Positions 10,501-16,491 of a stretch of DNA of 16,491 nt are shown piece by piece. How positions within the stretch are numbered: the first letter of the stretch is position 1; each line of letters begins with the position of its first letter. This DNA is from Entrophospora sp. SA101. Its lineage: Eukaryota > Glomeromycota > Glomeromycetes > Entrophosporales > Entrophosporaceae. The DNA lies in NCBI GenBank assembly GCA_958430865.1, contig CAUDNR010001145.1, positions 1 to 16,491 of the forward strand. The letters are read 5' to 3'. A program made the translations under genes and the position numbers. Under the pieces are notes generated by a model. It worked only from the letters and a program-made list of their open reading frames with translations, was not told the DNA's origin and searched no databases.

Positions 10501-12071
10501 AATGGCACAATACAAATAGATTATGGGTATCTTAATAGATTAAATTCATCATGCGATGAAGTTTTTTATACTAGACAAGTTTATTATCAAGTTTTATTAA
10601 CAATTCACCAGAATCTTGAATCAGTTTCAATGGACATTTTAAGTTTCAAGCCATTAAATATTCCACCAATTGATTCTTCAAAAAATTTAATGATATCATC
10701 GCCATCAAATAGCAATGATCAAATTGTTAATGGCACAATAACAACATCAGTTGCAAGTGGAGAAGATCAAAGGAATAAAAGAGTTGAAGAGTTAATAAAA
10801 AATATAAAATGGAAAAATGTGGCGGTAGATAATTTTTTGGAAAGGATGGAAAATGAATATTGTCTATTAACATTTGATATAAGAAATGTTTGGCATACAG
10901 CATTTGATGTAACAATTGACGTAAATGAAGGTATTTTGGAATTTTTGTGATTTTATATTTTTGCAATAATAGTTTCAGAGTAATTTATGAAATTTTAATT
11001 TAATTATTTTTATATTATTATTAGATGATGATGAGAGTGAAAATTTATCTGTCTCAACTACTATTCAACCAGCAGCCACAGGAAGGTAAATAATGAAAAT
11101 CTTAATAAGAAAAGAAGACATTAACTTTAAATAATTTATAATTTCCATATTTTTTTTAGGATTGTAATACCTATTAAGAAAATCTTATTATCAGAAAAAG
11201 AATATACACAACAAATACCTTCATTATTTGAAAAGCAATTTGTCGTATCAAAAGGACCAAAAAATAGTGTAGAACAAGAAAAGTTACAATTAGCATTATT
11301 TTGGTACAGAGAAAAATTATTACAAAAAGTAAAAGCTACCTGGGAATGTGTATCCTTGATCATTATTTTTGAATTATTTTCAAACTATTTTCGAATTTTT
11401 CATCTTTAACTCAAAAAAAAATTTTAATTTTAAAATTACAGCTTTTAACTAATCAAAGAGGAACTGTTGATATAAGATCACTAAGACTTAATAAATCAAT
11501 GTTAAATGTATTAAAAATAAATGAAATTTCATACGGAATTGACATTGTAAATTCTTCAAAAGTTATAAAATTATCACCAAGCCAGTTTAAATGTCCTGTT
11601 AATGAATTTGTAAAATTAAAATTTGTCATTTATAATAATCAAGGTATTTTTATTTTATTAATATAAATAATCATGATAATATATTATTAATATTATTGCT
11701 TGCAAATATTTTCATAGATAAACCATGTAAATTATGTATAAGAATTCAACCTGTACAAAGTTATACTGATGGAGTGATGGAATGGGATTTATCTAGAAGA
11801 ATGGTATGGAATGGATTATTACAAACACCATTACCAAAGGTATTTGCTTATTTTTAATTAATAAAAAAATTTTAATAGATTAATTCTAATATTAATTACA
11901 ACAACGTTTATGTGCATTTAGATTGAACCAAAATCTTCAGTGGTGTTTTCTTTACCGATTTGTTTCTTCTCTAGAGGCGACTTTAAATTTTTATATCACT
12001 GTGAAGATGTTCACACAAGAGCTACATATTTTGATAGTCAACCATTATATGTTGAAGTCATAGATGAATAA
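5991..12071 (+). CDS. TRS120: TRS120/TRAPPC9, TRAPP II complex subunit
   Basis: TRS120 (TRAPPC9) is a large subunit of TRAPP II, the exchange-factor complex acting on Ypt31/Rab11 at the late Golgi. Exons: 5991-6150, 6285-6400, 6482-6559, 6677-6844, 6947-7368, 7526-7643, 7724-8158, 8251-8452, 8591-8713, 8789-8975, 9080-9215, 9308-9399, 9483-9719, 9803-9843, 9928-10069, 10151-10408, 10497-10930, 11025-11085, 11160-11349, 11442-11643, 11718-11839, 11922-12071. All phases agree and give 1357 residues, normal for fungal Trs120. Family signatures: TPAKIRVLLVPVHPIK at the N-terminus, EPEHSYLEEFQMHRRIFGVI, GRIQKLIADLYLMAGRLPDA, GDYLWHGSALEG, RPLSFGWPDIQIDVL, LANPFAFDLEIQS (start of the Ig-like part) and the C-terminal FKFLYHCEDVHTRATYFDSQ. 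Two low-complexity Ser/Pro/Asn inserts lie near residues 180-280 and 355-392. The exon 13 donor (GTCTGT) is weak; retaining that intron would stop at 9751-9753. Start chosen as the first ATG of the conserved N-terminus. Confidence 0.94.
7395..7499. repeat. two (TA)n tracts inside a TRS120 intron
   Basis: Two long alternating TA runs (about 7395-7418 and 7470-7499) occupy the 157-nt intron 7369-7525. Such runs are unstable in length and can pair with each other in RNA, bringing the splice sites closer. Confidence 0.85.
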
Positions 12072-12461
12072 TAACAATAGTAATTATAAATGTAATAGTA
12101 ATAACGATAGTAACATTATTTTAGCAAATAACTTGGAATTTTTAATTTATTTTATTTATTTAAATTAAATTTAATTTATTTATAATCAATGTATTCAAAA
12201 AATATTATTAATAAATTTTCACAATAGAGATTGATGATTGTTTTCAATATAACATACTTCCAATTTAAACTCATATTTACCTGCTTCAAGATGAAGATGC
12301 AAACAGGACCCCGAGCAATTAATGTATAGGTCAGAGGAAGGCGAAAATTTGTTATAATAGCTCCCTATGCATGGGTTTTTACTAATATCAATACGCATCT
12401 TTGGAACCTAACTTTAAAAATTTATCTAAAATAATTAACCATTTGACCTTTAATAAATAAA
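12072..12461. other. TRS120 3' flank, no gene seen
   Basis: After the TRS120 stop the DNA is AT-rich with TAA/TTTAAA-like runs. A possible polyadenylation signal AATAAA is at 12210-12215, about 140 nt past the stop. A more GC-rich piece at 12290-12370 reads as broken coding-like sequence on the minus strand, but I cannot define a frame or a family there. Confidence 0.4.
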
Positions 12462-12655
12462 TCATGAATTCCACTCATCATCTGTATCGTCATCTTCTTC
12501 ATTAGGTTAATTTTTAGCAGGTTTAAATTGAACTTTGACTTTACAACCAAAGCTTCAATATGTCGATTTAGGTAATCATCTTCCCCTTTTTAGGCCCAGC
12601 TTAATAACTTCACCATATATACATATCACCTTTTTTGGGTGAATAATATGTTTTA
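12462..12655 (-). pseudogene. decayed coding fragment, C-terminal acidic tail
   Basis: One minus-strand frame ending at TGA 12462-12464 contains KVKVQFKPAKN, then an in-frame TAA, then PNEEDDDTDDEWNS. Two TGA codons interrupt the same frame further upstream, after an YGEVIK-like segment. Other protein-like pieces (AGPKKGK, DDYLNRHIEALVVK) sit in the neighbouring frames, as expected if single-base indels accumulated. The family is unknown to me. I call it a remnant because no reading gives an open frame of useful length. Confidence 0.4.
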
Positions 12656-12737
12656 TTTACTATATTTCCACTGGAACATAGATATCAAAAAAGAGAAAAT
12701 TTATAAACCAGATTTTGAGTTAGGCGTCGCCAGAACG

Positions 12738-13010
12738 TGGCATAAAAAATTGATATCTATATTCAGCTTCAATCCACGCGACTGTACAATCCTGTACATG
12801 TATATACGAATGGTATAAAAAATATGATATCTAATGTCGGCTTTAATTCGCCCAAAGAGCACGATTTGTACGTGTACAAATTTGGTGCAAAAATAGCCTT
12901 GAAAGTTGGGCCAAACATGGTGTAAAAAAATGCTTCCAGAACACTTGCTGTGAAAAAAGTGTGAACATTTTTTCCCAAATATAAAATACACGATCACGTG
13001 ATTATTGTGA
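12738..13010. repeat. imperfect ~73-bp repeat units with a CACGTG palindrome
   Basis: Units starting with TGG(C/T)ATAAAAAA occur at 12738 and 12811 (73 bp apart), with related starts at 12883 and 12918. The first two units share a GATATCTA-type block and a Tyr/Cys-coding-like spacer. The block ends near the 10-bp palindrome ATCACGTGAT (12993-13002). It is more GC-rich than its flanks and resembles a dispersed repeat rather than a gene; the minus-strand open frame over it is low-complexity and repeat-derived. Confidence 0.55.
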
Positions 13011-13030
13011 ACCAGCCGGTTTTACGTGAT

Positions 13031-13380
13031 AATAAAATACGACTTTCAATCAAATGATTGTAATAATAAATCGTTGTTTAGAGATACAAAATCATAATAG
13101 GAGTAAGGAGTATATCAATATGAAAAGAGTTTTTGGAGATCTTCGTATGATTTAAATGTTTACTTAATGAAGTTATACAAGTCACATTATTTATACTGCT
13201 TCAAAGAGATATAAATACACTTGGTTTTAGACCAAGTTAAAGGCAATGTTCATAATAACATAATAATTTACTAATAATTTCCTAACATCTAATAATTATG
13301 CATAAATAGTCTTTGGCTGTAATTAACTAATAAACCCAGCATGATTGATTCCCAGCCCTTTCTAATGATTAGTGGTCTGT
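13031..13380. other. intergenic, nothing recognised
   Basis: AT-rich DNA with several AATTATTAG-like words. No open frame, RNA gene or repeat boundary could be supported. Confidence 0.4.
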
Positions 13381-13640
13381 CCAACCTTTAATTATTAGTT
13401 GGGAACCCTTTTAATTATTGAACATATTGCCAAGGGGACGCCTTTGGAATATAAATGGATACACCAACTTAGGGATCTTTTATCTAGACTTCGGGTTGTA
13501 AGATAAAAGAGTTATTGGCTGTAAATAGGAGGTTCTAGGAAAACTAGACATGTGTTGATATCTAGACTTAGTATCAATAGGTATAATTATGGGCTGCAAA
13601 TCGGGGACAAAGTAAGACCAACCATGTGCCAACATAAGAA
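13381..13640. repeat. hairpins and direct repeats, possible degenerate element
   Basis: Arms TCTTTTATCT (13476-13485) and AGATAAAAGA (13501-13510) form a perfect 10-bp inverted repeat around a 15-nt loop. CCAAC (13381-13385) pairs with GTTGG (13398-13402). CCTTTAATTATTA recurs as CCTTTTAATTATTG from 13407. Two related units start with ATCTAGACTT (13482 and 13560) and carry GGCTG(T/C)AAAT(A/C)GG and CATGTG blocks about 76 bp apart. Element ends are not clear. Confidence 0.45.
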
Positions 13641-14300
13641 ATACCTAATAAGTAAGTAACTCAGATTGCACACTCACACTACTAAATTACATATAAACAC
13701 ACTACCTATTGATGACACTAATATTTAATCAATTTATTTATTATTTTGAATAATTCAATAAAGTCCAATAGCAAGTATTAGCATGTTCTTAATTTAATTT
13801 AGTATTACTTTATTTAGAGCAGAATAATTGAAAAAAAAAACTCCAAGACATTTGAACTAGTGGCAAGCATGCCAAATACTCATGGTTTAAACTTACATTG
13901 ATTTGCTAATAGTCAAAATAAAAAAAGTTCAACATAATTTGTTAGATAATATTGACAATATATAAAATAATGAAACAAAAATAACAAATCTATATCTTTC
14001 TAAAAAGAAAATTGAAGTTTTATTATTCTAAGGATTAGTGCTACCAGTCTAACACTTATAATTAGTCTTTTAATTAAAGAAAGAAAATGTGTAAAGGTTA
14101 ACTCATCTATGTAAATGTACAGTAATATGATTGTCATATTGCATCATAGAAATGTATGAACTTTGTACACTCAAGATGCATTTAAATAAATCTTTGTTCT
14201 TATAAATAATCCTAAATTATGTTGTTGAAGCATTACCAGTTCACTTATTTTCAGATAAAAAATTCAAATAAAAATTAAGCAATTTAATCTGTATAATTAA
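13641..14300. other. intergenic, nothing recognised
   Basis: AT-rich DNA without protein-like frames on either strand, tRNA-like folds or clear repeats. It is the 3' flank of the broken gene to its right. Confidence 0.4.
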
Positions 14301-15650
14301 TCATTGATTTCCTTTTTTTTTCTTTGGTGGGATGTACTTTGGTAAAATTTCTATTTCTGAACTTCATTTAATGATTTGCTTTGAAGGTGATGTTTTAAAT
14401 TCCTCTTCAATCTCAAGTGCATCGGATAAAGATCTTAAGTTTTTGTCTAGAAGATACTAAAAAAATATCAAAATGAATATAAACATAGCCAACAAATTTA
14501 TTTTAAATTTAATGAAATTAAATTGCTTACTCTAATTTTGACAAAGGTTTTCAATGCTTCATATCAGGGTTGGCAAATTGACTGGTCCATTAAGAACTGA
14601 TGGACTTTGGACTGGTCCACTGTCATTAATAAAATACTAAATATAATTGAATGTTACACTAATGGACCCAATGGATCACCAATGGCTATACATTTGCCAA
14701 CTCTGCTTCATACATAGGATTAAAATCAATAAATTTATTTGAAAGTGAAGGTTTCCCTATATTTTGTGATATGTATAGTTTTGTCATGATTAAAAATAAA
14801 ATTTATAGTAAATTCTTATTAAACTCATTACTATTTCTAAAATTTAACACTTGAAACTATCAAGGAGTATATATTTATGTCTTTAGTTCTGCACTTATTA
14901 TGTTTGGAAGGGAAGTTTCAATGAAATATAGCATATCATGCATTTCAATGCAAGATTTAAATTCACCATTAGAATTCTTAGTTACAATTATACTGTCTTT
15001 TGCTTGTTCTACAATTTTTATGTCAGGTCTTTACACTTTTAAGACTTCAGAATTTAAAGGCTTAAAGTCATTTTTATGTTTTTTGTTGGCTATTAGCTCA
15101 CTAATTAAATAAAATTTTGTATAAAATTTTACAATAGCAAGATATGCCTTTGACAACTAACAGCATAAATTTCATAATCATAAAACAAACCATGAACTAA
15201 TTCATTTTCTTCATAATTTTCTAAGCCTAATTCTATCAAATCATATGTTGATCTTATATTTGACACACTATCAAATCAGCTAAAATCCATTAAAAACACT
15301 TGATTTTAATAGTGTGTGACCCCTGAGTGACCTCCTTATGGTATCTGTGAATACAAACCCTAAATATATTTTCTACCAATATAAAATAGCAATTCATGAA
15401 AATAATAAATAAACTTACAACTTTTCATAAAATGCTCTTAATGCCAATAGTGTAGAATCTACTAAGTTTTTACCAAAGATATTATCAACTGCATAAAATT
15501 GTTTTAGTATCTTTTTACTTTCATTAAATGACTTTAATTTGGAAATAATGTTGATTCTTTCCAAGATTCTGCTATCAGTTTCATCTGTAGAAATAAGGTC
15601 ATTGATACTGTCACTGATTAAATTTGGGAGAGCGTATTTTAATTGGTGAT
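14301..15650 (-). pseudogene. broken multi-exon gene, family not recognised
   Basis: Protein-like minus-strand blocks with splice sites in agreeing phase: about 15650-15419 (LPNLISDSINDLIS ... ALRAFYEK, donor GTAAGT), 15267-about 15145 (FVSNIRSTYDLIELGLENYE ... YEIYAVSCQ), 15100-14895 (ELIANKKHKNDFKPLNSE ... MHDMLYFIETSLPN), 14756-14531 (KPSLSNKFIDFNPMYEALK, FVKIR, donor GTAAGC) and 14456-14301 (YLLDKNLRSLSDALEIEEEF ... PKYIPPKKKKGNQ). Damage: an in-frame TAA after SEVLKV (near 15035), an in-frame TGA at 14364-14366, and a MITE within the 14756-14531 exon whose net insertion (149 bp) shifts frame. The second block has no GT donor in phase; a GC donor (CAAAG|GCATAT) would fit. The 5' end is lost in repeat DNA. 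The sequence is helical and Lys/Glu-rich; I cannot name the family. Confidence 0.55.
14565..14705. mobile_element. hAT-type MITE, 141 bp
   Basis: The element starts CAGGGTTGGCAAAT and ends ATTTGCCAACTCTG, 14-bp terminal inverted repeats with one mismatch and the CAGRG ends typical of hAT transposons. It is flanked by 8-bp target duplications CTTCATAT (14557-14564) and CTTCATAC (14706-14713), 7 of 8 identical. It has no coding capacity, so it depends on a transposase elsewhere. Removing the element and one target copy restores an open frame across the exon of the surrounding broken gene. Confidence 0.88.
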
Positions 15651-15699
15651 AATAATAACAATTATTTTTGTTTTGTGTGGATCAGAATGAATTTTGGTC

Positions 15700-16235
15700 A
15701 AATAAAATATTTATTTTATTTATTTAGTTTTCTTAGTCGAGACTAATTAACTTGTAACAAAGTTTTCCTTAGTCGAAACTAATTAACTTATAACAAAGTT
15801 ATTAACAGTTATTACCAAGTTATTACAAAGTTTTCCTTAGTCGAAACTAATTAACTTATTGCAAAGTTATTAAACTAAGACAAAGTTATTTTACAAGCAA
15901 GTCGAATTTGAGCTTCTTTTATACAATTAATTAATAACGACTTCATTGCAATCTAACATTCTAGCCGCGATATCGCACTTTAATTGCGACGTAACATTCT
16001 AACCGCGATGCTAATTTCTAATTATACGAATAAAAAAAATAAAAATGTAATAATAAAAATGTAAATAAATATGAATAAAAATAAAATAAGAAATAAAATA
16101 TAAGGAATAAATAAATGTAGATATTAATATAAAAATAAAGTAAAATAAAGTAAAAATAGAAATAAAAGATTTGGTTCGGAGTTAGGGTATTTCGACTAAC
16201 AAATTAACGTTAAATCCTAATTTTGGTAACAATAT
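15700..16235. repeat. LTR-like / tandem-repeat region
   Basis: CTTAGTCGARACTAATTAAC-type units start near 15733, 15769 and 15837, spaced 36 and 68 bp, with AAAGTTATT sub-repeats between. TAACATTCTA(G/A)CCGCGAT occurs at 15954 and again at 15992. An A-rich stretch with ATAAAAATGTAA words follows, then GGTTCGGAGTTAGGG and GGTAACA near 16231. Read on the minus strand the right end begins TGTTACC, as an LTR might. Possible flanking AATATTTATT words lie near 15705 and 16229, but they are low-complexity. A solo LTR is my best guess; no coding part of a retroelement is present. Confidence 0.35.
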
Positions 16236-16491
16236 TTATTCAGTTAAATGGTAAAATGTATTAAATAGAATAAAATAATACAAGCATAAAAAAAATATAT
16301 AAATTATAAAAATATTTTTTGATTGCTTCTTTTTATCATCACCACTATCATTAACATTATCACTACTAATAACATCACCACTACCACAATCTCTGACATT
16401 ATCATCATCATCATTGCCATCATTTTTCATTTCATATGCATTGGCATAAATACTGAAGCATTACTGTCAAAATTATATTCAATTAAACTAT
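16236..16491. other. low-complexity right edge
   Basis: A short minus-strand frame (16236-16430) is rich in Asp, Asn, Ser and Gly because of a degenerate TCA/ATC repeat on the plus strand, and ends in a hydrophobic AT-driven stretch. I do not regard it as a demonstrated gene; it could be an exon fragment of a gene continuing to the right. Confidence 0.3.

Noticed and set aside
12701..12997. Minus-strand open frame of 98 codons
   Set aside because: It lies wholly inside the ~73-bp repeat block, has repeat-driven composition and shows no family motif.
15020..15045. Intron between GTGTAA and TTGTAG that would remove the stop after SEVLKV
   Set aside because: It would be only about 25 nt long, too short, and both sides read through in the same frame.
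4226..15100. Reassigned stop codons (TAA or TGA read as amino acids)
   Set aside because: The TRS120, PPPDE and VPS15 coding exons contain no internal stops and end at TAA, so the in-frame stops in damaged genes are better explained by decay or error.
1..16491. CRISPR array, operons, tRNA or rRNA genes
   Set aside because: No regularly spaced repeats with unique spacers, no prokaryotic gene layout and no cloverleaf or rRNA core sequences were seen.

Overview
This window looks like nuclear DNA of an AT-rich, intron-rich eukaryote, most likely an early-diverging fungus. Intergenic DNA is extremely A+T rich with many (TTA)n, (TA)n and (TCA)n tracts. Every conserved gene is cut by short introns (mostly about 50-160 nt, GT-AG, at least one GC-AG). 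The decayed repeats of the right third would fit an arbuscular mycorrhizal fungus (Glomeromycotina, Rhizophagus-like). That placement is inference from composition and gene style, not from a marker gene.

Left part (1-5819, minus-strand genes). Positions 180-2418 encode the C-terminal WD40 propeller of VPS15/PIK3R4, the regulatory subunit of the class III PI3-kinase. The kinase and HEAT-repeat parts, which should lie upstream, are absent: that space holds a complete small PPPDE/DeSI-type deubiquitinase/desumoylase-like gene (2556-3783, 9 exons, 171 aa), whose second exon is only 24 nt. Further right is a PEX14-like peroxisomal docking gene (4226-5819). It has a membrane segment, a coiled region, a long Asp tract and the conserved PEX14 block. 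It lacks the N-terminal Pex5-binding domain, contains a perfect 463-bp tandem duplication of its third exon plus intron, and has an in-frame TAA followed by 50 more protein-like codons.

Centre (5991-12071, plus strand). This is a full TRS120/TRAPPC9 gene with 22 exons that join in consistent phase into a 1357-residue TRAPP II subunit. It is divergent from the PEX14-like gene across a 171-bp shared promoter region.

Right part (12072-16491). I find no intact gene. There is a short decayed coding fragment (12462-12655), a repeat block with ~73-bp units (12738-13010), a hairpin/direct-repeat region (13381-13640), and a broken multi-exon minus-strand gene (14301-15650) interrupted by a 141-bp hAT-type MITE with 14-bp terminal inverted repeats and an 8-bp target duplication. 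After that comes a tandem-repeat and LTR-like stretch (about 15700-16235).

Three conserved genes touch endomembrane or organelle biology (VPS15, TRS120, PEX14), but they are ordinary neighbours rather than a functional cluster. I see no evidence for a new defence or biosynthetic system. The noteworthy signals are structural: a split VPS15, the duplicated PEX14 exon whose normal product would need exon skipping, the GC-AG intron, microexons, and a cleanly bounded MITE inside an exon.
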